A stretch of 64,000 nucleotides of DNA from Phytophthora quininea (GCA_011947345.1 JAAVTG010000528.1:434001-498000); one strand, 5' to 3'; shown: positions 1 to 10,398, counted from the stretch's first letter. Program-made: numbers and translations. The notes: generated by a model from the letters alone, not told the origin.

Positions 1-2239
1 TCTGTTTTGGGGTAGATCCCGTCACACGCACGACTTGCAAACGCGTATACACGCATGAAAACCTTCTTCCGGCTTGTAAACAACTTGGAGCTGCGCAGTG
101 CTTCGAAGAGCTCAATTTGAAGTTCCTGCTCTTGCGCGCTGGACTCGGAGGTGGGTTTGTAAGTTTTGAACGCAAATAACGGGCGAGATTTGGCTGACGA
201 CTCCTCTTGCTTCTGTTTCCCTTTCGTGTCAGCAGAAAGTGACTGGAGCTTTGACGAAATGGTCGAATAACTGCGTCGCCATAGTGTGAGACTCTTATTC
301 ACTCCGTTCAAGACTACGATATTGAACAATATCGTAGACACCAGCGGACAGGTGGACCAGGAATCGCTCTCTCGTGCTTGTTCGTCCCTCACTTGCCGAA
401 GCAGCTCGTACTCATGTAAGGAGAAGCCTACTGTCGACTCGTAGTCGAACTCTTCGAGTTGCAATAACCGGAGGAATGCTGACTTACTTAACCGCTGCCC
501 AATTTTGTTTGTGTTGTTTTTCAGCAACAGCTCACGAACGGTTTTCCTGTGTCGACGTGAAGCAGCAAGAGCTTCATCCAGCCGTTCTGGCTGAACGCGA
601 GCAGTCTCAAACATTCGCATCCACGTGCTGAAGGAGAAGTCGAGAGAAGATGCTGAGCGATACGTAGGTTCTTCCAGCGGCTCGGATAAGACGTGGTGGA
701 CAAATGCGAGTTGGGGGATTCTGGTAGAACGCCTTGCGAAAGAATGGCCGCTTTTGCCAGCTCGACGAAGTCAATCTCCCCGAAGGAAGGATTGCGACCA
801 AACTTGGATCCAACTCGTAAGTTGTGGCGAACTATGAAGATGTCTAATATTCTCAAGCCCACGTCCACGGAAATCGTTCGGTTCAACAAATTCTTAAGAG
901 CGGAGTGAAAGCCTTCAAGTTGGCTGGTAGCGACAATGCGTACAGGCTTTTGCGGCATTCTCGGTAGTCATTATCATGGACGTAAAGGTCGCCAACTCGG
1001 ATCTGCTTCGCGTTGCTATTCCAGCAACCACTCCAAGTAGCCTCTGTACACGAGAGGTCTGTGAGATCAACAGATTCGACAACTTGCTTAAACTCCTCCT
1101 CCATTTCCTCGGGTGGACGCAGCTGACGATCAACCGTGTATAAGGCACTGCGCAGCTGCTTTTAATCCATTTCTGTGTTGCTTGTGTCGACAGCTTCGAC
1201 GAAATTCGTTCGATCAGGTGGAACGGGTCTTGCTTGATGCTGACAGCACTTCCAAATATGTTTGACACCATTCCTCGAACAGCGTTCGCGTTGTCGCTTA
1301 CGAGAAACAGCTCATTTGAGGGATCCGATGACAGTGTGGGAGATATCGTCTCCAGCAGCGCACTCGTCTCTTCATTGTTCTCCGAACAGGTCAGTCTTCT
1401 CCCCACAATTTGACCTATTTCGTTTTGAACTAACAGTAGCAATTTTGCATCTTGCAGACCTTCTCGCTGCCCACTACCAGTCCATACCTTTAGCCGCTTG
1501 CAGAACTTAATTGAGTGATCTATCCGGAGAACTTTCTTCACCTTCATCCGCTTCATCAATAATTCACACAGGGGACTATAAATTGAGGTCATCTCCATCC
1601 AAATCGACGTCAGCACCTTGCTATCCACAACTCCATTGGCACTGCAATACTGCTCCACTGACGGGGAGATGCAGCGCTATAGCTAGGATTGACAGTTTTT
1701 AATCGTCGAATCCGCTCCGAAAAAATAGTATACAACTTGTAGTACCGCGAAGTTCGACGGCGGCTGACACTAGCGACAACACTTGCAAGTCCATTCGCGG
1801 ACATGATTCCGTAGTGTACCATGTCGAGCAGATCCTTAAAATAACCAGTCTTAACACCTAAAATGTAAGGGAAGTGAACAATTGTCTCCACGTTCGTTTG
1901 TAGGTACTCGTAGGTGACCGTCGAAAAACACGAACGACTTGCTCCAGTGCATTGATACTTCACGTACAGTAAGTCCTGCTTTCCATTAACATCCTCCACC
2001 ACGCGCTGAAGATACTCTTTCACTCTCGGTGTACAGAGACAGCTTTTCACAACACACGACGGCTTGCCGTTCTGATTCAGACACTCGGGGACCCACACAA
2101 CCACTGGACGATCAAACAGGCCGCCTAAAGGACACAGTTCTTCCCAGTGGCGTCTGGCTTCTGGTAGGTCAACCGTGGGTGGGAACGCCTTCCTTGCGAT
2201 CGCGTCTTGAATCGTCCGCTTCTTGGTTTCGCTATCCAT
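1..2239 (-). CDS. DDE transposase-like protein, runs off the left edge
   Basis: The frame starts at the ATG at 2239 and stays open, with shifts, to position 1, giving at least 745 residues. The N-terminal part has paired cysteines (PECLNQNGKPSC, SCLC, YQCTGASRSC) that look zinc-binding. Then come LRIDHSIKFCKRLK, FLVSDNANAVR, KQDPFHLIERI and SQLEGFHSALKNLL, which resemble the D, D, His-containing and E motifs of ISL3/MULE-like DDE transposases. Three one-base frame changes fall in homopolymers: GGGG at 1663-1666, TTTT at 948-951, TTTT at 542-545. After the last, about 540 nt remain open to the window edge. The order of motifs is what I see; the exact superfamily is inference. An N-terminal domain of the DUF6729 type is possible. 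It may be an intact autonomous element whose other end lies outside the window. Confidence 0.6.
314..337. repeat. Perfect hairpin, 11-bp arms, 2-nt loop
   Basis: Arms 314-324 and 327-337 are exact reverse complements around AA. It lies inside the reading frame of the transposase, so it may be chance or part of the element's coding sequence. Confidence 0.6.
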
Positions 2240-2336
2240 CTTGGCTAGACCTTGCTGGCTTGTGAAGGGGAGAGAATTCGGACTCCAAAATTTTAGAGAT
2301 CTGCTATTACCTGACAAAATTGATCATAGCAGGGTA

Positions 2337-2391
2337 TCGGAACCAAAGGTTCCGATCGGAGATGTCGGGGCCTTTCGGCCCCAGCATCTCC
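2337..2391. repeat. Two adjacent hairpins at the edge of the duplicated repeat
   Basis: TCGGAACC (2337-2344) pairs with GGTTCCGA (2348-2355) across AAA. GGAGATG (2358-2364) pairs with CATCTCC (2385-2391), with an inner GGGGCC/GGCCCC stem. The pair sits beside the repeat that recurs inverted at 29.0-29.6 kb and could be a retroelement terminus or terminator-like structure. Confidence 0.6.
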
Positions 2392-2392
2392 A

Positions 2393-4396
2393 ATAAACCC
2401 TTCGGAGGATCCCCTTCTCGGACGCGAAGTCCCCCGCGTGGGGCCGAGTATGGGAGGAGAAGGAGTTCCTGGCGTCTAGAAAGAAGAAATTTAAGTTGAT
2501 TAACCAGTCGGATAAACCGTTTTTCTAGCTAAGATCGTATACTACTTAGTCGTTCTGCTGCTTAGTTTCGTGGAATCCAAACGTGACTTGCTGGTAGTGT
2601 GTTTCGCGGCGCAGGTGGGTCAAAGCCTAACTTCTCCAGAACAGAGGTTACAATTTTGTCGTCAATCCCAAGCTCCGCTGAATGGTGATTGATGAACAGA
2701 CAGTGTCGTCGAAAAGAGGACATCACATTTTGAACGCTTGGTATTTCAGCTGTAGTTTCACGGAATAGTATGTCGTTTCTCAACCTCCACGTAGCATGGA
2801 ACGCGATCGCAGTGTGGACTCGCCACAGTAGCAGGACCACCTTTTGGTTCTGCCTCCGCTCTCTATTCAGGTCTCGTGGTTTAGGAAAACTTAGTAATCG
2901 CCAATCCAACTCCGTCGCGAAAGCCTTTTGCCATGGGGACCACAATGGGGTCCACATTTGCGTCAGAGCTGGGCACGAGAAGAAACAGTGCTCTACTGTT
3001 TCTATCGCAGCACATGATCGTCTCACACACTGTTGAATCGTAGGATTTAACGACTTGAGGAAGAACAGCCTTGATCCGACAATGAGGTCTCCAAAGAACA
3101 TTCTCAGCATCACATCGTGGACAACAGGAACAAGAAACTGGCGGAGGGCGAGTATCTGTTGTAACGTAGTATGGATCTGTCGTTGCGGACAGCCAAGCAC
3201 TTTCATGGGGTGTGGTTGCACGCTTCTATCAGGCCGCAACAATTTGTCCCAGTCTTGGGATTTTAGATTTGGGAAGAACCGAGATGTTTTTCCGACTGTC
3301 AGTCCAAATGTCGGCGGCATTGCACCTCGCGTTGCCACGCTTATTCCACCTGTCTCTGGGTGTGGCAATACCCGTTCAAACACCTGGGTCAGCTGTCGAT
3401 AAAGCTGGGTGATATCCGTCAGTGCAACCCTGGACCCCAGAATTGAACGTAGCTCGGTAGATACCCCTTGTGAGTTCCTGGCGTCTAGTACGAAGCGATG
3501 ACGTGCTGGGAGATAGTCCACAAGAACTCAACCCCTCACTACAGCATGCAGGGGCTTGATAACCCCTATGTGCTCAAAGTTTAACCACCAAGGTGCGCTG
3601 GACTTGGCGGACCCTTCGCGTTCAAGATCAAGAACTGCCAGCACTCGGGGGACCGGTAGCCCTCACGTGTGTCAAAGTTTAACCTACCAAAGGCACGGCG
3701 GACCTGGTGGCCCCGTCGAGTTCTCAAGATATCCCTAGGGGTCTTCCACCGACGCGCGTAGGCCTGGTGAACCCTCCGCGTGTACATGAAGTATCTAACA
3801 CTACCGCATGGGAGAATTGGTGTATATGAAGTTACAGCACCACAAGCGCTCACAGAGCAAGGATGTTTCAAGGTTTCAAGACACAACAAGAAGACATACC
3901 AAACCGTATAAGGCACAGCCTCTAGCGATCTCAGGAGTCTATTTGTTAGCAATAACAGATAGACAGAAAAGGAATTGATTATCTAGTTATGTGGATTTCT
4001 CGTAAGTGGCTAAACTATAAGGAATCACATCGAGGTCGGCAGGCGGCTCGTTCGCGTGGAATCCAGACGCGGTTGTTTTCCGATAATCGTACATCGTGTG
4101 CAGCAGGCTCGTTAAATTTCAACCTGTGCAAGGCATGAACAAATTTCCGACTTGTGTATCCGGATGTCTTTTGAGTGGTCATACATGAATTGGCAGTGGG
4201 TCTTGAACGAGTTTTTCACTCTATTGATATTTGGAGCGTTTACTTGAATGTTTTGGAAGATAAATATCGTTTCGGAGAAGCCAGATAGCATGGAATACAA
4301 TCTCTGTGTGGACTTGCCAAAGCAGCAATAACATGTTCCATTGCGATCTCCATGATCTCCTGAAATCGTTTGATCCTGGAAATAAGAGTAGTTTCC
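2393..4396 (-). repeat. Duplicated repeat block, copy 1 (split by a LINE)
   Basis: The outer parts of this block (about 2393-2479 and 3472-4396) match the reverse complement of 28591-29580 almost base for base; coordinates of matched points sum to a constant of 32987 from 3.5 to 4.4 kb. The block includes a GC-rich stretch with the repeated phrase CAAAGTTTAACC followed by a CCAA-GCG motif, a segment from about 3480 to 3955 ending near TGTTAGCAATAACA, and the 3' end of a LINE (4112-4396). The TG/CA-like ends could mean part of it is a solo LTR, but I cannot prove the boundaries. Confidence 0.75.
2480..3471 (-). mobile_element. 5'-truncated LINE insertion with 17-bp target duplication
   Basis: The minus-strand frame 2562-3471 encodes the C-terminal region of a non-LTR retrotransposon polyprotein, downstream of the reverse transcriptase. 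It carries a zf-RVT-like Cys/His cluster (RRSCAAIETVEHCFFSCPAL) followed by the tryptophan-rich tail typical of oomycete LINEs. The 17-bp word GAGTTCCTGGCGTCTAG occurs at 2463-2479 and again at 3472-3488, flanking the insertion exactly. The inverted copy of the surrounding repeat at 29500-29516 has this word only once, so it is the empty site. The 5' truncation and the target duplication fit target-primed reverse transcription. No poly(A) is visible at the 3' end (the low-coordinate side); it ends in a pyrimidine-rich tract. Confidence 0.85.
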
Positions 4397-4728
4397 AACT
4401 TAGGGGTCCCACAAAAGCTTTACGCCAAGGGGACCATAAGGACGGCCATATTGCCCCGAGGCCTCGACAGGCATAGACGCAATGTTCCGCCGCTTCAATG
4501 GCATTGCACGATGGCCGAACACAATTTTGAATGGTAGGATTTAATTCTACCAGAAAGGCAAGGCGCGATCCCGTGGTAAGTCCTCCAAAGAAAAGCCGGA
4601 ATATAACATCGTGAATGACAGGAAGCAGGTAGCGGCGCAACCAGATCAGTCTTGATAGAACCGCGTGGACGTCCCTTTGCGGGCATCCCAAGCTCAGCAA
4701 TCGATGACGTTCTAACGGTGGTTGTTAG
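4112..4728 (-). pseudogene. LINE polyprotein C-terminal fragment
   Basis: Frames 4221-4700 and 4112-4300 encode another diverged copy of the LINE tail, with the Cys/His cluster (RPSCNAIEAAEHCVYACRGL) and the LLLWQVHTEIVFHAIWLLRND block shared with the LINE at 2.5-3.5 kb. The 5' part is missing and frames change, so it is a relic. Its last 285 bp are part of the block copied in inverted orientation at 28591-28875. Confidence 0.7.
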
Positions 4729-4780
4729 CAATAACAGAGAATAGATGACCTCCAACCACCACCACCTGGGACTCTGACAA

Positions 4781-5830
4781 TGCAGAATTCAGCCAATTCT
4801 TCATATTACATGCTTTCCGCGTTTGTAGGAGGAAATTGAACTGTTTAACGGATTTCTCGCTTTCCGCGTTTGTAGAATACAGTATCAGTAAACAAGGTTT
4901 ACAGACGTCCAGGACAAGTAAACATTGCTTGCACACAGCCCATAATGCCAGCCTACATGTGTCTTGTTTGCAAGGAAACCTCTCTTCCCGTTTCAAAGTA
5001 TCATCATCATTGACTACGGTACGCACGTGATAACTCAAAACGATATTACCGGTAAGTTTATATAGAGCGCTTTTCTCAATAGAGTAAACCGAATTCTGAA
5101 GGTGTCCACTGTACTGCTGTAGTGAATCACTACTTGATGGCGACATTTTAGTGCTTCGGCCGTCAATTGTAGCGAAATCAAAATGTGAGAACACGCACAG
5201 CCGCTGTGCTCTCACGCAATTCTGGGCGCCCGTCAGACGTCCAAACAGATTCGATTACGGCCTGCCGTTCGAAGACCGCAGCACTATGTACCACGTTCCA
5301 AAACAATAATCCGACGAAAACGCAACCAGTTCATACTGTTTTGCTGCACTGGTACGTGCAACGCGCGTTTCGCTCCAGAACAGCATTTAGTGATTAACTT
5401 TTCCCCTTCCTGTAGAAGATAAATACTTGTTCGGTTGAATACCAGTGCACACGACCGTTCGAATACATGTACATGTCTAGATCCTGAGATGGGCAGCTCG
5501 CTTTGCAGCAGTCGTTTCTGTCTCTTTAATCTCCATACAAAGAATCAAAGCATCGGATTTCTCAGAAAAGTTTGCGATCGGTATGACCACGATTATATGA
5601 AGACCGCCGTCCTTTAACCATTCTCCATCTCTGTCAGACAAGCAAGTCCGCCCAAATGCGTGAGAGATCCATACGAAATCGAAGTACAAGCTGGTCGCCA
5701 ACTCTTGACCTGAAAGTTTATGCACGTCGAAGCAAAAACAAGGGAATAACGCCGCAGAGGATGTGGTCGACCGTACATACGCGGTAGCAGAGCTCAACGG
5801 TGCGTTGTCTGCGTAGGACCAACTCCCTTA
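4781..5830. other. No gene recognised
   Basis: A minus-strand frame of 167 codons (4712-5215) and one of 106 codons (5477-5797) exist but show no motif, composition or neighbour that supports them. A 13-bp word (CTTTCCGCGTTTG) occurs twice, near 4811 and 4860. I see nothing else here. Confidence 0.5.
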
Positions 5831-5846
5831 TCACTTTAGAATTTGC
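5831..5846 (+). promoter_or_regulatory. Oomycete initiator-like core promoter motif
   Basis: TCACTTTAGAATTTGC resembles the oomycete initiator plus flanking element (pyrimidine-CA-pyrimidine core followed by an A/T-TTT block). It lies about 50 nt upstream of the ATG at 5895, the usual distance. Nearly the same word, TCACTTTAGCATTTCG, stands upstream of the RNA-binding gene at 10399, which supports both. Confidence 0.55.
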
Positions 5847-5894
5847 AGAACAGCACTCCGTTTATCTCCAGGTGTCCTCAATTTGCAACCAACG

Positions 5895-6391
5895 ATGCGG
5901 TTTTTAGCTTCGTCCTGCTCCTGATCGTGACCATCTTTGCCACCAGCACCGATGCAGCTTCAGCGATCAAGGAAGACCACAGCAACCAGGTCTCAGCCTT
6001 CAGTGCATCAGATCTCGACTTTTTGGCCCTCGTAGCTGAACTCAATGGCGACGACAAGAGACTCCTGAGAAGTGTCGCTGAGACCGACGGAATAGTTGAC
6101 TCTTCTGGTGATGAAGAGCGCGCCTTGAGGATGCCCGCGGGGCTTGCGAATTTGTGGAAGACCATGTCGACCAAGACCAAAGAACTGGGCAACAAGTGGC
6201 TGATGAAGGCGTTCGAGCACATGGACAAGGCCGGAGAAACCCCCACCAAGTTGGCCCAGCGCTTGAACCTCCGTCTGGATGGTGGAGGTGGTGCCATGGA
6301 GAAGCGGTACATGAAGCTCTTCGAGAAGTACAGCGTCTGGTGGATGAACAAGTACGACTTGGTAGCTGGTGGCGTGAAGAATGCTGCGTAA
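5895..6391 (+). CDS. RxLR-EER secreted effector, frame break in signal peptide
   Basis: This is a candidate host-translocated effector of the RxLR family. Such proteins are secreted and then act inside plant cells. The body carries an RLLR motif (codons 6059-6070) and an acidic stretch ending in EER (6113-6121), about 18 residues apart as usual. A C-terminal helical region follows, with a KAGETP turn and aromatic residues (YSVWWMNKY) like WY-fold repeats. The only plausible start is the ATG at 5895, placed 50 nt after the initiator motif; it reads a hydrophobic signal peptide out of frame with the body. The shift falls in a run of five T at 5901-5905, and a one-base correction would make the length a multiple of three (165 residues). 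The longer in-frame extension has no ATG. The break could be an assembly error or true pseudogenisation. The GETP turn is shared with the effectors at 53.6 and 54.7 kb. Host target unknown. Confidence 0.8.
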
Positions 6392-7065
6392 GAAGTCCGT
6401 GTAATTGACGGGAAGTCACTTTGTCAATAATCGCCATTTGCATGTAGATTTGCTTCCCGACGCGGGTTCTTCGTCTCATCCAGATGGAGAAGTCATCCGC
6501 TTTGCCCTACAAGATGAATGCTTCCTCTCCCAAGAACATGACAATCCGATGCCGTGCCACAACAGTCGGAAGGGTGAGTCATCCAACTACTCAGTAGCGA
6601 GCACTAGTGCCTTATTCCTACTGCCAGTTCCGCGTTATTGAGGCCTCAGCTTGGTCTCTCCCGATCGACTCTGTCTGCTCCTTTATTCACGAAAGAGGGA
6701 ACTCTGTGAAAGCAGGCTACAGGTTGCAGGCAATGGCGAAATCACTGCCAACACGGAGAGCAACATCTTTGACGGTTGCTTTCCATCACGGACTTCCGCA
6801 CTGAAGCGTCTCTGTCCATGAGAGCCATCGGTACTTGACGCTTACTGCCGGTGCGTACAGTATATAATACTCTGCCGTGTCACTTTGATCCCTGACACAG
6901 CGTATATTTTGTTTCTGCAACGACGTAGCTGCACCACATAAAATGGAGATTCTGAGGTTAGCCACGACAGACGCCTAGAAAACCACATCCCGAGTCAACC
7001 AATAAAAAATCTCCAAATTACGCCAGCTATACACTCCACTTCCCCAGGACCGTCAAAACCAAACG
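6392..7065. other. Intergenic, no gene recognised
   Basis: Several short open frames exist but none carries a recognisable motif. A TATAATAC word near 6860 is unremarkable. This stretch holds the 3' flank of the effector and the 3' flank of the convergent small gene at 7066-7649. Confidence 0.5.
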
Positions 7066-7649
7066 CTAGTCCAGATGCGAAAACCGATCCACCGCCTGCC
7101 AATACTGCGACTCGCCCAGAATCGCCGCCAGTCTCTTCTCCATCTGCTTCTGGTCCGAGGCTTCATCACGTTTTAATGTCTTCTTCTCCACCTGGTGGCC
7201 GCTTCTTCTCTTTAGTATCTCCGTCTCGACCCTCCTCCTCTTTGTGGGATTTATTTCCTGTGTGTCTTGTGCCTCCTCTGTCTTCCTCTTGTCCAAGACC
7301 TTTGCTGAGATTGTCAACGTTTTATAAACGTCTCTGTCGGCAGTTGTAGCAGTGTTTTGGCCGGTACCTGGCCGCTTCTTTGCCTTTTGACGTCCTCGGG
7401 ACTGCGTGGCCTCTTTTGAGCCGTCAAAACCGCAGGTTTTGCTGCCTCTTGGCTTGGTTTTAACGTGATTTTACGACGAGTTTTCTCTGCCGACATGTGT
7501 TCTTCAGTTTTTACTGACGATGTCAAGAACGAGGCCGGTTCCGACGGTGCGGGCGCGCTCTTGACGTCGCTCTTGCTCTTGGACGTGGGCGGGGACTTCA
7601 ACACCTTGAACTCGTGCTTCTGCAGCCACGACTGGTACGCGCTGGCCAT
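7066..7649 (-). CDS. Small lysine/arginine-rich hypothetical protein
   Basis: The ATG at 7649 opens a frame beginning MASAYQSWLQKHEF. A second frame continues to the stop at 7066, and both stay open over a shared stretch of about 7330-7460, so one missing base there joins them. With that base the length is 194 residues. The middle and C-terminal parts are rich in K, R, E and S (for example NPTKRRRVE) and would suit a nuclear or RNA/DNA-binding protein, but this is inference from composition only. The family is not recognised. It is divergent from the nuclease-like pseudogene starting at 7804; the two share about 150 bp of upstream sequence. Confidence 0.55.
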
Positions 7650-7803
7650 CGACGCAGGGAAACTTTTAGGAAATCACTTTCTTGGAAACAGAAAACCTTA
7701 ACTTTTGTATAATAATATGTTACGACCACCGGAAGATGCCACATAGACTTCGGTAGATTTCTGACAAAAGTTTCTGTGGTCACTTACCATTTTCTCCCAA
7801 CAA

Positions 7804-8572
7804 ATGCTGTGCTGGAACAACCCTGTGCGAAGGATCAACAAGGCTATCGGCAAGCTCGACTGGGACCAAGTAACGACGTCACTTCAACCTGTTGACGCGT
7901 CCGACCCAACTCCAGTTCGAGTCTGTGCTTCGAGTTTCGATGGCTGGGACAAGTTTGTGGTGTCTGAGTCCCAAACAATAATTTCGAGAATGATGCAGTG
8001 GCATGACGGAGCCATTTTCATCGTGGAGCTGCCGTGCGGCGAGCATGAGGATGCCGTTCAGCGCGTCAACGTTCAAATGGCAGCGGCAACGCGGACAATG
8101 GCGAACCATCTCAGCTCCCATGGAGCTACATTCGTGTCGAGCCTGCGGAAGCTGGAACCAGACTGCAGCTTCGGGAAGGTAGAAGTTGGACTTGCTCAGG
8201 GCTGACAAGGTGTGTTCGGCTTGGACACTAAGCAGAATTTTGGCGCCGTGTCCCCGGAGTCGAGTATATTCTGGATGTCAAGGTGAACAAGGACTTCTCC
8301 GTCTGCCAATACCGTCTGGACTCGGTCGTTGATGGGGATTCGAATCTCCTCGCATGCCAGTTACGAACATCACTCTGGAGTCCATCGTCCAGTTTGATGC
8401 CCGTCGACTACTTGGTCTTGAGCCAGGCGCAAACCTTCCTGAGGGATTTCACGATCCCGTGGTGCTCGACTTATTCGAGGTGGTGGAGTTTACTCGTCGA
8501 CGAGGGTTGGCAGACCAAGGTGAGCGTGGACGTGAACTAGTGGCTCAGAGTTCGCCGGTTCTTGGGCTTTGA
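7804..8572 (+). pseudogene. PD-(D/E)xK nuclease-like protein, broken
   Basis: The ATG at 7804 starts MLCWNNPVRRINKAIGKLDW. Further on are LEPDCSF and, in a shifted frame, GVEYILDVKVNKD, which together match the P-D ... D-x-K spacing of the restriction-endonuclease-like fold (Uma2-type or related). The tail holds the phrase SPRMPVTNITLESIVQFDARR. An in-frame TGA lies at 8203-8205 and one-base shifts fall near 8231-8235 and near the TT at 8339-8340. The in-frame stop cannot be explained by a length error, so I call it a pseudogene, though a single substitution would also do. The nuclease assignment rests on the motif only and is weak; an uncharacterised oomycete-specific family is the alternative. 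Confidence 0.45.
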
Positions 8573-8769
8573 TACAGGCGGTAGCGTACTTTTCGTCAAT
8601 CTCTTAACAAGTTCATATCTTTTCAGCGTACAACCACGTCCCCAAATGCGCCTTGTTCTCCCCATGTTTTTGTCGTTGTCTACATTGTCACTTGAGATTT
8701 ACACTGGGGCGACGATCAGGTGCATTGTAACGCCTTGACGACGTCGTCTGAGATGACCGCATTTCTTGG

Positions 8770-9000
8770 CCTAGTCGTGAGCAATTTCTCTTGGTTCGAG
8801 AGGGATTCAAGGTTACCGGCGGGGAATTCCAGTCTCCTCGCATGGGAATTACAGAGATCACTCCGGAGTCTGTCGTTCACTTTGATACCCGTCGACTATT
8901 TGGTCTTTGGCCAGGAACTTACCTCCATGACGGATTAAACGACCCATTTATGCTCGAGTCATTCCGTGATGAAGACGAAGATGACGACGAAGCGAGGTGA
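8770..9000 (+). pseudogene. Partial tandem copy of the nuclease-like gene's 3' end
   Basis: The frame reads EFQSPRMGITEITPESVVHF followed by DTRRLFGLWPGT, closely paralogous to SPRMPVTNITLESIVQF-DARRLLGLEPGA of the gene ending at 8572. Only the C-terminal domain is present. It ends in an acidic tail (DEDEDDDEAR) before the stop at 8998-9000. It is a diverged tandem duplicate of the last 70 codons. Confidence 0.65.
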
Positions 9001-9201
9001 ACTAGTGATGCGGCGCGGCAGAGTTCGCAAATTCTTTGGATTTTGAAGACAGAGCACGTAGTACCCTACTAGTAGGACACCTAATTACGCTTAACTCTTG
9101 TCAACGTTTTAGAGACGCGTCAATCGGCCTCAGCAATGGAGGGAGTCGTAAGCATGTGCTGGTACGTATTAGAAGTCGTTAGCGATCTTAGTTAAATGAC
9201 A

Positions 9202-9643
9202 TCAATGTACGTTACTTTCGAAACGAAAATATTTATTTTTCGTTGGAAATAGACTTTGAGAAAGGAAAAAATCGGTGTACTGCTGCAAAAGTTGAAGCTT
9301 TTGCTCTTTTCGGTGATTTTGAGTTTTGCTGCAGCGTCGTGGGATTGACGTTGACTTTTTCAGTGTCTTGAAGGCGCCATTCAGAGGGCTGGTGGGGATC
9401 TTAGCGATGGTCGACATTCCGGTCATGATCTTGGAGAGACCGGTAGGAAGTCTAGCGGCGGCTCGCTCCTCCTCATTAGTCAACAATTCGTCGTCGGTCT
9501 TAGCAGATCGCAGAGTCTGGCTTCCGGTATCGACGGCAAACCGGTGCAAAGGCTCAACGTCCGCAGGCGTCAGTTCAAGATCATTCGGAAGTGGTCGCGG
9601 ATATGATGGCGAGCCGCAGGAAGGCGTAGGACAGCAGGCGCAT
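9202..9643 (-). pseudogene. RxLR-type effector relic
   Basis: The ATG at 9643 opens a 20-codon hydrophobic signal-peptide-like stretch that then meets a TGA in its own frame. The body continues in a different frame and carries a degenerate RxLR site (SQTLR) followed 15 residues later by NEEER. The downstream part is short and lysine-rich with no clear WY repeat. The lost arginine in the RxLR site and the frame change suggest a decayed copy, although a one-base error could explain the latter. It stands 2.8 kb from the better-preserved effector at 5.9 kb, in the opposite orientation. Confidence 0.6.
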
Positions 9644-9981
9644 TGTCGGTCACGGCAAAAATGAAGGTACTGGAAGCAGTGAGGGCTTGGACGAAAATTA
9701 CAGAGCGATCAGCGCTGTGAAGACGTCCGACAGGGAGACAACGGCATTAATCTTGTGATCGGATGCAGATCCTCTGGTTTGGGCCGAAATCACGGTAACG
9801 ACGACAGCGCAACAACCTCAGTCTTCTGCGTTGATAATGGTGTTGACCATCTATCGGACTGCCCGCGTAATGCTGGGACACAAATTTTATGCTCTCCATC
9901 CGCGCAATCTTCTTGATCGTCTAGAGTGAGGCCATCCCTGAAGCATGCTTCGATTCCACATAATCCGGCGAATTTCAAATT

Positions 9982-10020
9982 GCACATCACACAATTCCAA
10001 ATTGGAATTGTGTGATGTGC
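9982..10020. repeat. Perfect 19-bp inverted repeat with 1-nt loop
   Basis: Arms 9982-10000 and 10002-10020 are exact reverse complements around a single A. It is the first of three such structures in 140 bp. Confidence 0.95.
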
Positions 10021-10073
10021 AGTCTGCTTTAGAGAGTCTCGTCGCTTTCATAGGTTTGCCAGCTCTACCCGTC

Positions 10074-10120
10074 GGTCTGGTAACTTACCAGACCATGAGC
10101 TTACCACTGGTAAGCTCATG
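10074..10120. repeat. Two further perfect hairpins with 1-nt loops, abutting
   Basis: GGTCTGGTAA (10074-10083) pairs with TTACCAGACC (10085-10094) around C; CATGAGCTTACCA (10094-10106) pairs with TGGTAAGCTCATG (10108-10120) around C. The two share the base at 10094, and they share the TTACCA/TGGTAA core, so alternative cross-pairing is possible. Confidence 0.95.
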
Positions 10121-10376
10121 TGTACGGTATACAGACAACTCGTGCGCATTGAACAGTGTTGCAATAACGTTAGCGAATACGGCGCACCTACTGAAGTGCC
10201 TCAACGGGGCCGTTGACATACGCTGCTGGAGACTGTTGCAACATGTCATTTTTCAGACTTTGTTAACATTTATATGTGACGTGTGCTAAATAATAATCTC
10301 TGCTCCAATCAGCGCGCATTTCATATACAACATACAAATACCAAGTGTAACATCCTGCGACCAACGGTTTTCAGCT

Positions 10377-10393
10377 TCACTTTAGCATTTCGC
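10377..10393 (+). promoter_or_regulatory. Oomycete initiator-like core promoter motif
   Basis: TCACTTTAGCATTTCGC lies just upstream of the ATG at 10399 and differs by few bases from the motif at 5831. The short distance implies a very short 5' leader. Confidence 0.5.
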
Positions 10394-10398
10394 CAGCC

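Noticed and set aside
4712..5215. 167-codon minus-strand frame
   Set aside because: No motif, no suitable context, and biased composition; it overlaps the LINE relic's edge.
5901..5905. Possible intron or true inactivation in the effector signal peptide
   Set aside because: No GT-AG pair fits and the same kind of one-base break affects conserved host genes; a sequence error is the simpler explanation, though not proven.
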